Of a stretch of 64,000 nt of DNA, positions 44,799 through 53,993 are shown piece by piece. A model generated the notes under the pieces. It was not told the origin of the DNA. It searched no databases and saw only the letters and a program-made list of their open reading frames with translations. Source of the stretch: Chitinophagaceae bacterium UBA1930 (GTDB lineage: Bacteria > Bacteroidota > Bacteroidia > Chitinophagales > Chitinophagaceae); assembly GCA_002337145.1 (NCBI GenBank), contig DDFK01000002.1, positions 1,302,868 to 1,366,867 of the forward strand, given 5' to 3'. The position numbers were made by a program, and so were the translations under genes. Every line of letters begins with the position of its first letter. The first letter of the stretch is position 1.

Positions 44799-45524
44799 AT
44801 GATGATAAGTAAGAATGAGGTCAAATATATTCAATCTTTATGCCACAAAAAACAAAGGCAGCAAGATGGTTTGTTTATTGCCGAAGGCCCAAAGATTGTG
44901 GAGGAACTGTTGCATAGCAACTATACCATTCGCAAACTGTTTGCAGTAAAGGAATGGCTGGCTGCTAACCCTTTACAATCAATAGATACAACAGAAATTG
45001 GCACTGCCGAACTGGAAAGGATAAGCAGTTTGCAGACGCCCAACCAAGTGCTTGCATTGGTACAGGCAAAAGCGGCTACGGAGCCTGAACTGAAAGGAAG
45101 GCTTGGCCTGGTGCTGGATGGCATACAGGACCCCGGTAACTTAGGAACCATTATACGTATTGCTGATTGGTTTGGCATTAGGGAAATTATTTGCAGTGCA
45201 GATACGGCCGAACTGTATAACCCCAAAGTGGTTCAAAGTACCATGGGCAGCTTTATACGTGTAAATGTTTGGTATGGCGATGTAAAGGTGTTGTTGGATG
45301 CCAATAAGAACCTGCCCGTTTACGGCACTTTGTTGCAAGGCAAAAGCATTTATACCATTGACAAACCGAAGGAGGGCCTGTTGATTATTGGCAATGAGGG
45401 CAGGGGTATTAGGGAGGACATCATATCTTATATACAGCACCCCATCACCATTCCACGTATTGGTGGTGCAGAAAGCTTGAATGCAGCCGTGGCCACGGGT
45501 ATTGTGCTATCGCATTTTGTATAA
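44799..45524 (+). CDS. TrmH/SpoU family RNA methyltransferase
   Basis: 241 residues. An N-terminal substrate-binding part (about 1-95, with RQQDGLFIAEGPKIVEELL) is followed by a SPOUT knot with VLDGIQDPGNLGTIIRIADW (about 105-124), IGNEGRGIREDI and SLNAAVATGIVLSHF. It should methylate the 2'-OH of a ribose in rRNA or tRNA, but the exact site is unknown. It is a separate protein from RlmB at 24893-25636. Confidence 0.9.
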   Translation: MMISKNEVKYIQSLCHKKQRQQDGLFIAEGPKIVEELLHSNYTIRKLFAVKEWLAANPLQSIDTTEIGTAELERISSLQTPNQVLALVQAKAATEPELKGRLGLVLDGIQDPGNLGTIIRIADWFGIREIICSADTAELYNPKVVQSTMGSFIRVNVWYGDVKVLLDANKNLPVYGTLLQGKSIYTIDKPKEGLLIIGNEGRGIREDIISYIQHPITIPRIGGAESLNAAVATGIVLSHFV

Positions 45525-45545
45525 AACAGCTTTGGGTAAAGCCGG

Positions 45546-45596
45546 GTTTTGTACCGAACCCTGATGGGTGCGACGCCAGTAAAGCCAGGTATTGTC
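45546..45596 (-). repeat. GGCGTCGCACCC intergenic element, copy 4
   Basis: On the minus strand the core is GGCGTCGCACCCATCAG (45561-45577). The two flanks can pair imperfectly over about 15 bases (TTGTACC...CTGATGG with ATACC...TTACTGG). It lies between two convergent genes. Confidence 0.72.
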
Positions 45597-45606
45597 TTGC
45601 TGCCCG

Positions 45607-46839
45607 TTACCTGAACTGTATTGCTTTTACTGGCTTGATGTTCCTTACCAATAGGGTTGGTATAATTAAGCATACAAAACAAACAATGGCAGTGCTTACA
45701 CAAACCAATGCAACCTGCCACCAGATAATATGGATGGGTGCGGTGCTTACATAGTAGGTGGTTTCGTCTAGCCTGATAAAGCCTATGTATTGCTGCAACA
45801 GGCATAGGCCCACACCGCCCACCAGGCCAATAACCACACCGGCCAATGTAATCATGCTGGCATGGTACAGGAATATTTGCTGTATGCTGTTGTTGCTGGC
45901 ACCAATGGCTTTTAATATACCCACCATTCTTGTGCGTTCCAGCACCAGTATAAGCAGGCAGGTTATCAGGTTAATGATTGCCACAATGGCCATTACAATA
46001 AACACCACGTTGCGGTTCACGTCCTGTATGTTCAGCCAATCGAATATATTGGGATATACCTGCTTGATGGTTTTGCTGGCCCAAGCAACGGGCAGGTCCA
46101 ACTGCTTGTTCACGGTATCCATTAAATGGTAGTCTTTCAAAAACACTTCATAACCGCCAATTTCATTCCCGTTCCACTCGCTTAGCCTTCTTAGTAAACG
46201 GATGTCGCCAATGGCAAATAATTTGTCATACTCTTCAATACCTGTTTTGTAAATGCCTACCACTTTTACGGGGCGGTGCACGGCCGTGCCTTCAACAGGC
46301 GAAATAAAATGCACATTGATGGTATCGTTCAATTGAATGTTGAGTTCGGTAGCAATGGGGGCGGATACAATGATTTCACGACTGTACAGGCTGTCCGAAA
46401 AATGCAGCCACCTGCCTTGCGTGATGAATTTTTTCAATTGGCTGCTGTCATACGCTGCGTCAATGCCCTTTAGCAAAATGCCTTCAATTTCCTTTTGCTT
46501 TTCAAGCACCGCACTCTTGGTGGCAAAGGTTTGAACCTGTGCCACGGCGGGATTGTTTTTAAGCAGATTGTACACAGTATCGTTGGGCTCAATGGGTGTT
46601 TCTTCCGATACCAGCGACTTGTTGGCCTCGTAATGCTGCACCCTTATATGCCCCCAAAAGCTGAATACTTTTTCTGAAACCGTTTTCTGGAAGCCGTTCA
46701 CGAATGCCAATGTAATGATCATGGCCATAACGCTTACGGCCGTTGCGGCAACGGATAAACGTATGATGAACCTTGAAAAGGATTTTTGCCGGTTAAAGGC
46801 AATGCGTTTTCCTATGAACAACGAAAAATTCAATGGCAT
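45607..46839 (-). CDS. LolC/LolE-like ABC permease
   Basis: 410 residues from the ATG at 46839; the earlier TTG sits inside the promoter box. Four membrane helices are placed as in FtsX/MacB-type permeases: one near the N-terminus (RLSVAATAVSVMAMIITLAF) and three at the end, with a large periplasmic domain between. GILKAIGASNNSIQQIFL is the coupling-helix region. The protein probably releases lipoproteins from the inner membrane. Its ATPase partner is not beside it. Confidence 0.88.
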   Translation of the reverse strand: MPLNFSLFIGKRIAFNRQKSFSRFIIRLSVAATAVSVMAMIITLAFVNGFQKTVSEKVFSFWGHIRVQHYEANKSLVSEETPIEPNDTVYNLLKNNPAVAQVQTFATKSAVLEKQKEIEGILLKGIDAAYDSSQLKKFITQGRWLHFSDSLYSREIIVSAPIATELNIQLNDTINVHFISPVEGTAVHRPVKVVGIYKTGIEEYDKLFAIGDIRLLRRLSEWNGNEIGGYEVFLKDYHLMDTVNKQLDLPVAWASKTIKQVYPNIFDWLNIQDVNRNVVFIVMAIVAIINLITCLLILVLERTRMVGILKAIGASNNSIQQIFLYHASMITLAGVVIGLVGGVGLCLLQQYIGFIRLDETTYYVSTAPIHIIWWQVALVCVSTAIVCFVCLIIPTLLVRNIKPVKAIQFR

Positions 46840-46854
46840 GATTTTAGTCTGCTT

Positions 46855-46862
46855 CAAAACTA
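46855..46862 (-). promoter_or_regulatory. -7 promoter box for the permease gene
   Basis: TAGTTTTG on the minus strand, 15 bases before the ATG at 46839. It overlaps the codon of the alternative TTG start, which argues against that start. Confidence 0.65.
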
Positions 46863-46907
46863 CAGGAACAGAAGTTTAAATGCCCAATTGTTTAAAAAGT
46901 TTAGACC

Positions 46908-46932
46908 CTGCCAACGGTTTTAACCTTGGCAG
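46908..46932. repeat. Perfect hairpin between divergent promoters
   Basis: CTGCCAA-C-GGTT on the left pairs with AACC-TTGGCAG on the right around TT, with a single bulged C. It is too short of flanking T runs to be a terminator and sits between two divergent genes. Similar palindromes are, to my memory, common in this bacterial group. Confidence 0.6.
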
Positions 46933-47015
46933 CAGTTCAATCTATATTGGTCACACAAACAATTAAACCGTTTCTCTAAAGAAAGTTGTACGTTTAAAAA
47001 ATCAATTACCTATTC

Positions 47016-48296
47016 ATGAAGTATTTTTTTCTATGCCTTTTTATGGCTGGTAGCTTATTGACAAATGCACAGGACGTGAAGCCCGATGCCGTTTTCATGA
47101 ACATCAAAAGCATCAAGCTGTTTTCGCAGAACAATCAGCAAAGCGAACCGATACTGAACCTGAATTCATCCGATTTAATGGAACTGCATTTTGATGACCT
47201 GGATGGCTACGTGAAAAATTACTCTTATACCTTTCAGTTATGCAATGCAGACTGGACGGATGCAGGCCTTAGCCCTTTTGACTATATAAGAGGTTTTACG
47301 CAAAACCGTTTGAGCCAATACCGCTCATCGTCGCTTGCATTGACCAACTATATACACTATCAGGCACTATTACCAGATAAAGGTTGCGTGCCCAGCAAAA
47401 GTGGTAACTATTTATTGAAAGTGTTCTTAAACGGCGACCAGAACCAGCTTGCTTTTACCAAACGCTTTTTTGTGGTAGACAGTAAGGCCAGCATTGCTGC
47501 CCAGATATTGCAGCCGTTTGATAACAGCCTTTACCGTACGCACCAGCGTTTACAGTTTACGGTTGATGCCAAGCTGCTTAACCCAATAAATCCGCAACAG
47601 CAGGTAAAAGTAGTGGTGCAGCAAAACCACCGTTGGGACAATATTGTTAAAGACATAGTGCCTGCATTTATACGCGGCAGCCTATACGAATACAATGGCG
47701 AACAGGATTGCCTGTTTCCCGCTGGTAAGGAATACCGCTGGGCAGACCTGCGTAGTTTCCGTTTTGCAAGCGAACGGGTAGACCGTATAAACAAGGCTGC
47801 GAACCCCAATGAAGTGTACCTGAAACCAGACCCTGTACGCATACCGTTGCGGTACATTTACTACAAGGATTACAATGGATGGTACGAAGAAAGTGTAACG
47901 GAATCCATTAGCCCCTGGCTGCAGGGCGACTATGCCAATGTGCATTTTACATTTGTGCCCGATGGCAACCAGCCCTATCCTGATAAAGATGTTTTCCTAT
48001 CTGGCGAGCTGACCAATAACCAGCTTGGCGACAGTGCCAAAATGCAATACAATGCCGAGAGAGGCGTGTACGAAAAAACATTGTTCCTGAAACAGGGCTA
48101 CTATAGTTATACCTACTTGACCAAAGATTTCAAAGGCAAAAATGCAAAGGCCGATGCCTCGCAAACAGACGGTAATTATTGGGAAACAGAAAACGAATAC
48201 ACCATTTATATCTACTTCCGCTCTTTAAGTGGCCGGCACGATGAACTGGTTGGTATAACCACTGTCAATTCCCGTAACAATAGGACGGGTTTTTAA
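47016..48296 (+). CDS. DUF5103 protein, T9SS translocon plug
   Basis: 426 residues with a signal peptide (cleavage near TNAQD). The family is marked by an N-terminal VKPDAVFMNIKSIKLF strand, an early NYSYTFQLCNADWTDAGLSPFDYI block and the late PDKDVFLSGELTNNQLGDSAKM. In the solved SprA translocon a DUF5103 protein plugs the channel from the periplasmic side, so this gene belongs to the type IX secretion machine that exports the sorting-domain proteins in this window. It stands alone, divergent from the permease gene. Confidence 0.88.
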   Translation: MKYFFLCLFMAGSLLTNAQDVKPDAVFMNIKSIKLFSQNNQQSEPILNLNSSDLMELHFDDLDGYVKNYSYTFQLCNADWTDAGLSPFDYIRGFTQNRLSQYRSSSLALTNYIHYQALLPDKGCVPSKSGNYLLKVFLNGDQNQLAFTKRFFVVDSKASIAAQILQPFDNSLYRTHQRLQFTVDAKLLNPINPQQQVKVVVQQNHRWDNIVKDIVPAFIRGSLYEYNGEQDCLFPAGKEYRWADLRSFRFASERVDRINKAANPNEVYLKPDPVRIPLRYIYYKDYNGWYEESVTESISPWLQGDYANVHFTFVPDGNQPYPDKDVFLSGELTNNQLGDSAKMQYNAERGVYEKTLFLKQGYYSYTYLTKDFKGKNAKADASQTDGNYWETENEYTIYIYFRSLSGRHDELVGITTVNSRNNRTGF

Positions 48297-48379
48297 CCCC
48301 CATGCAAGAGGCAGGTATTTTCATTAACCTACATTAACCTTCGTTCGGTTATTTTCGTGGCATTGATTATACCAGCAAT

Positions 48380-49618
48380 ATGATAAAATGCCTACTCACC
48401 TGTTTCATGCTGTCTATCCTGTTCTGGGCAAATGCACAAAACAGGATAACAGGCAAAGTAATCATGGCCGATACAAAAAGGCCCATCGCATCTGCAAGCG
48501 TTTTCTTCAGCAATACATCCAAAGGCACTGTTACCAACGAGGCAGGTGAATTTGTATTGGACAATATTCCCAACGGCAGGTACGACATGGTCGTTTCCTG
48601 TATAAGCTACGAAACACAGGTACAGAACATACAGGCCGAAAAAATAGCCACATCCATTGTCATTGAACTAAAGCCCAAAGCTGCAGAGCTAAAAGAAGTG
48701 GTGGTTGGCGGCTATGTAAAAGAAGGGTGGGAGCAATGGGGCAAATTTTTCCTGGACAGGTTCATTGGCACTTCCCCCTACGCAGAAGATTGTAAGATTG
48801 TAAATCCACAAGCCATCCAATTCAGGAACTACAAAAAACAACGGATACTAAAAGCCTTTGGAGACGAGACTTTGGAAATTGAAAACAAAGCACTCGGTTA
48901 CAAACTGCACTACCAACTGGAACTGTTTCAATACGATTTTACCACACAGATACTCACGTACCAAGGCTACCCCTTGTTTGAAGAAATGGAAACCAAACGG
49001 GAGGCACGCCAAAAACGCTGGGCCAAAAAACGGCAGGAAGTCTACTATGGCTCCCAACTGCACTTTATGCGTTCCCTATACAGAAACAAACTGGCCGAAC
49101 AGGGTTTTGAAGTCAGGAAACTGGTCAGGGACACCAATCTGGAAAAACAACGGGTAAAGGCCCTGTATGCAAAACAGTTTGCTGGCAACAGGGTGCTGGG
49201 TGATAAGAATATAACAATAGGTTGGGGCAATATATCCGGCAACAAAGATTCCATTGCTTACTACGAAACGGTAATGCGGCAAAAAGATGTCAAAGAAACA
49301 GTGTATCCAACTCTGCTCACGGGCGACAGCATTGCCTATCAGGTGGATTCTGTAACTGCTGGCTGCGATTTTACCGATTACCTCCGCATTACTTATACAA
49401 AAACAAAAGAGCCGGTGGAATACCTGCAGCAAACCATGCAAAGCAGGGATCCCATGAATCCTGTATCCCTATTGGTGCTCATCAATAAAATGCCCATACA
49501 GCTTATCAGCAACGGTTTCTATTACGAACCGCTGGACCTGTTAAACAGTGGTTACTGGTCATGGAGCGAGAAAATTGCCACCATGCTGCCATACGATTAC
49601 TGGCCACACAAGCAATAG
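48380..49618 (+). CDS. Envelope protein with CarboxypepD_reg-like domain
   Basis: 412 residues with a signal peptide (cleavage near ANAQN). Residues about 22-110 form a carboxypeptidase-regulatory-like beta sandwich (ITGKVIMADTKRPIASASVFF). The rest (about 115-412) is a mixed region with many charged residues and KKQRILKAFGDETLEIENKA, which resembles the periplasmic part of DUF5686-like proteins but lacks their barrel. Function unknown. It lies 83 bases after the T9SS plug gene on the same strand. Confidence 0.75.
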   Translation: MIKCLLTCFMLSILFWANAQNRITGKVIMADTKRPIASASVFFSNTSKGTVTNEAGEFVLDNIPNGRYDMVVSCISYETQVQNIQAEKIATSIVIELKPKAAELKEVVVGGYVKEGWEQWGKFFLDRFIGTSPYAEDCKIVNPQAIQFRNYKKQRILKAFGDETLEIENKALGYKLHYQLELFQYDFTTQILTYQGYPLFEEMETKREARQKRWAKKRQEVYYGSQLHFMRSLYRNKLAEQGFEVRKLVRDTNLEKQRVKALYAKQFAGNRVLGDKNITIGWGNISGNKDSIAYYETVMRQKDVKETVYPTLLTGDSIAYQVDSVTAGCDFTDYLRITYTKTKEPVEYLQQTMQSRDPMNPVSLLVLINKMPIQLISNGFYYEPLDLLNSGYWSWSEKIATMLPYDYWPHKQ

Positions 49619-49717
49619 CTTCGCAGTTAAAAATGTTAAAGTCGCCGATTAATCGCAATTGTTCCAAATTGTGGTATCATATTTACTATATAATTAGCGA
49701 ACCCAAAAGTTCACGAT

Positions 49718-50701
49718 ATGAAAAAGATACTCTCAATACCAATCGCAGCAATCTTACTTTTTTCCGTTTCTGCCAATGCACAACGGGAAGGACATGGTGG
49801 TAATAACAATAACAGGGGTGGGCGTGATAACGGCGGTGCAAGACCCAGCATAGACAGGGCTCCCCATACTGCTCCTCAAAGGGAAGTCAGGACAGCACCT
49901 GCACCTAGGGTAAACCAGCCTGTACGTCAACCACAGTCCAACAGGCCACCGGTTGCAATGCACAACAATGCCCCACAACAAAGGCACGACCCGGGCTTTA
50001 TAAGAAATAGCCCTACACAAAGAAATTTCAATAACAACAGGATTGTGTACAACAACAATAGGTACGTTTACAACCGTCCCGACTACCGTAGGCCTTACAG
50101 TTACGTGGGTCAACGTTACACTACTTTTTATGGTCCAAGGTTCAGTACGCCTTATCATGGCATCAACTACTATTATAGCGGAGGTTTCTTTTACAGGCCA
50201 TACGACAGTTATTTCCAGATAGTGTTGCCTCCAATCGGTATCAGGATCTTTGCTTTGCCTTACGGCTACAGAAGGTACTATATCGGTCCAGATCCTTACT
50301 ATTACTATGGTGGTACTTACTATAGAAATTATGGTACCTACTACGAAGTGGTAGATGCCCCTATGGGTTCCATACTTCCTGAACTGCCTACTGGTACAAA
50401 ACAGGTAGTCATCAACGGTCAAAACTATTTTGAACTGAACGGTACTTACTACATGGCTACTTTAAGAGGTGCCGAAACATGGTACACTGTAGTGGGTAAG
50501 AATGGTGTACTTAACACGGACCCAGTAAACCTGCAGGAAGATACTGCAACTGCCAATGTGGGCGATGTTGTTACCGACCTGCCAGACAATTGCAAAACAG
50601 TGGTGCTCGGCAACCAGAAATACTATGTGGTAGATGATGTGTACTACCAAGAACAAATTGCCGACAACAATATTACTTACCGTGTGGTTGCAAAACCTTA
50701 A
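49718..50701 (+). CDS. DUF6515-like secreted protein
   Basis: 327 residues with a signal peptide (cleavage near SANAQ). After it comes a low-complexity region (about 25-115) rich in Arg, Asn, Pro and Gln, which should be disordered. A Tyr-rich section follows (about 120-210). The C-terminal half has two similar small domains (TGTKQVVINGQNYFELNGTYY near 225 and DNCKTVVLGNQKYYVVDDVYY near 290), the pattern of DUF6515. The role is unknown. A terminator follows. Confidence 0.78.
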   Translation: MKKILSIPIAAILLFSVSANAQREGHGGNNNNRGGRDNGGARPSIDRAPHTAPQREVRTAPAPRVNQPVRQPQSNRPPVAMHNNAPQQRHDPGFIRNSPTQRNFNNNRIVYNNNRYVYNRPDYRRPYSYVGQRYTTFYGPRFSTPYHGINYYYSGGFFYRPYDSYFQIVLPPIGIRIFALPYGYRRYYIGPDPYYYYGGTYYRNYGTYYEVVDAPMGSILPELPTGTKQVVINGQNYFELNGTYYMATLRGAETWYTVVGKNGVLNTDPVNLQEDTATANVGDVVTDLPDNCKTVVLGNQKYYVVDDVYYQEQIADNNITYRVVAKP

Positions 50702-50725
50702 ACAATTTTACTAACAATAAGTAGC

Positions 50726-50758
50726 AATGCTGCCCAATAATATGGGCAGCATTTTTTA
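50726..50758 (+). terminator. Intrinsic terminator after the DUF6515 gene
   Basis: Stem AATGCTGCCCA (50726-50736) and its complement (50743-50753) around ATAATA are followed by five T. Confidence 0.88.
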
Positions 50759-50789
50759 TGGCTATCCACTGCAATACAATGCCCAGCCA

Positions 50790-50850
50790 CAGTCCGGGCT
50801 ATCGCTGCAAGCCTTCGTGCCTCAGGGCTTTACGCTCTATCCCGCAGCTT
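50790..50850. repeat. GGGCTATCGC...CTATCCCGC imperfect hairpin element
   Basis: Left arm CGGGCTATCGCTGCAAGCC and right arm GGGCTTTACGCTCTATCCCG can pair imperfectly, with about 11 of 17 aligned bases matching. It lies between the DUF6515 terminator and ureA. Similar GC-rich hairpins starting TCCGGGCTAT occur between genes of other Bacteroidota, as I remember, but I could not check. Confidence 0.5.
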
Positions 50851-51017
50851 TTCGTCAATAGAATAAATCCCTGCATCATGCAGTCACCCTAACCACATAA
50901 TTGCACCCTGGTTTATTAAAGGCAGATAATTTTTTTCATTCTTAATGCAACTGTACTTATCTTAACTGCTTCTAATTCCTTTCGGTTACTTGCCTGCCAA
51001 AATTTTATTGTACAACT

Positions 51018-51320
51018 ATGCACCTTTCACCAAGAGAGACCGAAAAACTATTGTTGTTCCTGGCAGGGGAACTGGCCGAAAAACGTAAGGCAAGGGGATT
51101 GAAACTCAATTACCCTGAAGCCATTGCCCTCATCAGTGCACGCCTGCAGGAAGCCATACGCGACGGGCAAACCGTTGCCCAACTCATGCAGTACGGAGCA
51201 ACCATACTTACCAAACAGGATGTAATGGAAGGCGTGGCAGAAATGATACACGATATACAGGTAGAAGGCACTTTTCCTGATGGTACAAAACTGGTAACCG
51301 TGCATGACCCCATCCGATAA
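51018..51320 (+). CDS. ureA: Urease gamma subunit
   Basis: 100 residues. HLSPRETEKLLLFLAGELAEKRKARGLKLNYPEAIALI is cut here into known blocks: LSPRETEKLL and GLKLNYPEA are both invariant family features. VTVHDPI ends the chain as in all UreA. It forms the trimeric (UreABC)3 enzyme that hydrolyses urea to ammonia and carbamate in the cytoplasm. First gene of the urease operon. Confidence 0.97.
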   Translation: MHLSPRETEKLLLFLAGELAEKRKARGLKLNYPEAIALISARLQEAIRDGQTVAQLMQYGATILTKQDVMEGVAEMIHDIQVEGTFPDGTKLVTVHDPIR

Positions 51321-51388
51321 ACATTGCAAATGGAGTGTGGGATTATTACAAATGTTCAATGCTCAATAATCAACCAAAACAATAATCA

Positions 51389-51763
51389 ATGATACCAGGC
51401 GAATATATACTTGCATCAGGCGATATTACCATAAACGCAGGCAGAAAAACCGTTACCCTTACCGTTGTAAATACAGGCGACCGTCCGGTGCAGATCGGTT
51501 CGCATTTCCACTTTTTTGAAGTGAACAAACAATTGCGTTTCGATCGGGAAAAAGCAATCGGCATGCGGCTCAATATTCCCGCAGGTACTGCCGTAAGGTT
51601 CGAGCCCGGCGAGGAACTGGATGTGCAACTCGTTGAGTTTGGCGGACATAAAATAATAACAGGTTTCAACAACCTGGTAAATGGCAGCGTGCAATCTGAA
51701 CAAGACAGGTCAGCAACTTTAGCAAAAGCCAACTTAAACAACTTCAAAAACACCAAGCCATGA
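51389..51763 (+). CDS. ureB: Urease beta subunit
   Basis: 124 residues. IPGEYILASGDI, NTGDRPVQIGSHFHFFEVN and RLNIPAGTAVRFEPGE-like stretches are the invariant UreB motifs. Its end overlaps the ureC start by 4 bases (ATGA), so the two are translated together. The C-terminus has about 20 extra residues of basic, low-conservation sequence. Confidence 0.97.
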   Translation: MIPGEYILASGDITINAGRKTVTLTVVNTGDRPVQIGSHFHFFEVNKQLRFDREKAIGMRLNIPAGTAVRFEPGEELDVQLVEFGGHKIITGFNNLVNGSVQSEQDRSATLAKANLNNFKNTKP

Positions 51764-53481
51764 GTGCAAGTATGCAAAGGGCCAGCTATGCCAGCATGTA
51801 CGGCCCAACAACAGGCGACAAGGTACGTCTAGGCGATACCGAACTCTTGATTGAAATAGAAAAAGACCATACTGTTTATGGCGATGAAGCAAAGTTTGGC
51901 GGCGGCAAAACCATCCGTGATGGAATGGCACAATCAGCAACGGCTTTGCGTAAGGATGGCGTGCTGGATTTTGTAATCACGGGCGTCATGATCATTGACC
52001 ATTGGGGCATTGTAAAAGCAGACATCGGCATCAAAGACGGCAAAATTGTAGGCATCGGCAAAGCCGGCAACCCCGATACCATGGATGGCATTACCCCCAA
52101 TATGGTTATTGGTGCAAGTACCGAAGTGCATGGTGGTGCAGGGCTGATAGCAACGGCTGGTGGTATAGATACACATATACATTTTATTTGCCCGCAACAA
52201 ATAGACCATGCATTGTTCAGCGGTATCACCACCATGTTGGGTGGTGGCACTGGCCCTGCCGATGGCACATCTGCCACAACCGTTACGCCCGGTGCATGGA
52301 ACATACAGAAAATGTTGCAAGCTGCAGATGCCTATCCCATGAACCTCGGTTTTATGGGCAAAGGCAATTGTGCCACTATAGAACCGTTGGAAGAACAGAT
52401 AGCAGCAGGTGCATTGGGTTTGAAGATACATGAAGACTGGGGCAGCACCCCGGCAACGATTGACGCTTCTTTAAAAGTAGCTGATAAGCTCGATATTCAA
52501 ATAGCGATACATACCGATACATTAAACGAAGCAGGTTTTCTGGAAGATACCGTTGCCGCCATCAATGGGCGTGTCATACACACCTTTCATACCGAAGGGG
52601 CAGGTGGCGGACACGCACCTGATATTATCAAGATTGCCATGTACCCCAATATACTGCCATCATCTACCAACCCTACAAGACCCTATACCGTTAATACCAT
52701 TGATGAACATTTGGACATGCTGATGGTTTGCCATCATTTAAGTCCATCGGTAGCCGAAGATGTTTCTTTTGCCGACAGCCGTATACGCCCCGAAACCATT
52801 GCCGCAGAAGATATACTGCACGATATGGGCATCATTAGCATGATGAGCAGCGATAGCCAGGCCATGGGCCGTGTGGCAGAAGTAATAACAAGAACATGGC
52901 AAACTGCCCATAAGATGAAAGTGCAGCGTGGCAGCCTTGCAGAAGATGAAGGCAGTGGCAACGACAACTTCCGTGTTAAGCGGTATGTTGCAAAATATAC
53001 CATCAACCCGGCCATATCGCATGGCATCAGTCAATATGTAGGCTCTATTGAAACTGGCAAGCTTGCCGATATTGTTTTATGGAAACCCGCCATGTTTGGT
53101 GCAAAACCCGAAATGGTTATTAAAGGTGGAATGATTGTGGCTTCCAAAATGGGCGACCCCAATGCTTCCATACCAACACCGCAACCTGTTATGTACCGCC
53201 ACATGTTTGGTGCAAGTGGCAAGGCCCTATTCGGTACCTGTGCAACATTTGTTTCAAAACTATCATTGGAAAAAAATATTGTACAAGGCTATGGGTTACA
53301 GAAAATGGTTTTGCCAGTAAGCAACTGCAGGGACATTGGCAAAAAAGATATGGTGCACAACAATGCCACACCGCATATAGAGGTGAACGCCGAAAACTAT
53401 GAAGTAAAAGTAGATGGTGTGCACCTTACCTGCGAACCCATGCAAACATTGCCTTTGGCACAACGGTATTTTTTGTTTTAA
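51760..53481 (+). CDS. ureC: Urease alpha subunit (catalytic)
   Basis: 573 residues. Nickel ligands are all visible: H139 and H141 (DTHIHF), the carbamylated Lys K222 (LGLKIHEDWG), His of HTDTLNE and HTFHTEGAGGGHAPD, and D365 (MMSSDSQAMGR). C324-H325 in MVCHHLSPS form the mobile flap. All active-site residues are kept, offset by about 5 from the Klebsiella numbering, so the enzyme should be active. It overlaps ureE by one base (TAATG). Confidence 0.98.
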   Translation: MSASMQRASYASMYGPTTGDKVRLGDTELLIEIEKDHTVYGDEAKFGGGKTIRDGMAQSATALRKDGVLDFVITGVMIIDHWGIVKADIGIKDGKIVGIGKAGNPDTMDGITPNMVIGASTEVHGGAGLIATAGGIDTHIHFICPQQIDHALFSGITTMLGGGTGPADGTSATTVTPGAWNIQKMLQAADAYPMNLGFMGKGNCATIEPLEEQIAAGALGLKIHEDWGSTPATIDASLKVADKLDIQIAIHTDTLNEAGFLEDTVAAINGRVIHTFHTEGAGGGHAPDIIKIAMYPNILPSSTNPTRPYTVNTIDEHLDMLMVCHHLSPSVAEDVSFADSRIRPETIAAEDILHDMGIISMMSSDSQAMGRVAEVITRTWQTAHKMKVQRGSLAEDEGSGNDNFRVKRYVAKYTINPAISHGISQYVGSIETGKLADIVLWKPAMFGAKPEMVIKGGMIVASKMGDPNASIPTPQPVMYRHMFGASGKALFGTCATFVSKLSLEKNIVQGYGLQKMVLPVSNCRDIGKKDMVHNNATPHIEVNAENYEVKVDGVHLTCEPMQTLPLAQRYFLF

Positions 53482-53993
53482 TGACTACTATGCTTATTCA
53501 GGAAAAAAAAGGTAACATAAACAATACTCCCGTCAATCCTAAAACCATTGACTGGCTTGCATTGCATTGGTTTGAAGCCAACAAACGCATTCAACGGAAA
53601 CGTACACGGTCAGGCAAAGAAATAGCCTTGAAATTTTTAAACGACAACCCTTCTTTAACGCAGGGCGATGTGTTGTTTGAAGATGGGCATACCATTATCG
53701 CTGTTGAAATACTGCCCTGCAACTGTTTGGTGATTGCCCCCCAAAACATGTTTCAAATGGCAAGTGTATGCTATGAAATTGGCAACAAGCATCTGCCTTT
53801 GTTTTTTGAGAACGATGAACTACTGGTGCCTTTTGAAATGCCTTTGTACAAATTGTTTACAGCTCAGGGATACATTGTAAAACAAGAGCAACGTAAACTG
53901 TTGCAGCCTTTAAAAACAACGGTTGCACCACATGACAGCAATAGCGAAACCCTATTCTCTAAAATCATGAAGCTTACTACATCCAATGAATAA
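53481..53993 (+). CDS. ureE: Urease accessory protein UreE (nickel chaperone)
   Basis: 170 residues. The N-terminal domain recognises UreG and the C-terminal ferredoxin-like domain has the nickel-binding His in YEIGNKHLPLFF. The chain ends with a few mixed residues and lacks the His-rich tail found in some UreE. It starts at the last base of ureC and overlaps ureF by 8 bases. Confidence 0.93.
   Translation: MTTMLIQEKKGNINNTPVNPKTIDWLALHWFEANKRIQRKRTRSGKEIALKFLNDNPSLTQGDVLFEDGHTIIAVEILPCNCLVIAPQNMFQMASVCYEIGNKHLPLFFENDELLVPFEMPLYKLFTAQGYIVKQEQRKLLQPLKTTVAPHDSNSETLFSKIMKLTTSNE

Larger units (their letters stand above)
50702..51017. other. 316-base gap: terminator, hairpin element and urease promoter region
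   Basis: No gene is visible. The first 60 bases hold a terminator and the middle a GGGCTATCGC hairpin element (both listed separately). The last 170 bases before ureA are AT-rich and should contain the urease promoter, but no perfect TAnnTTTG box is seen there. Confidence 0.6.
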
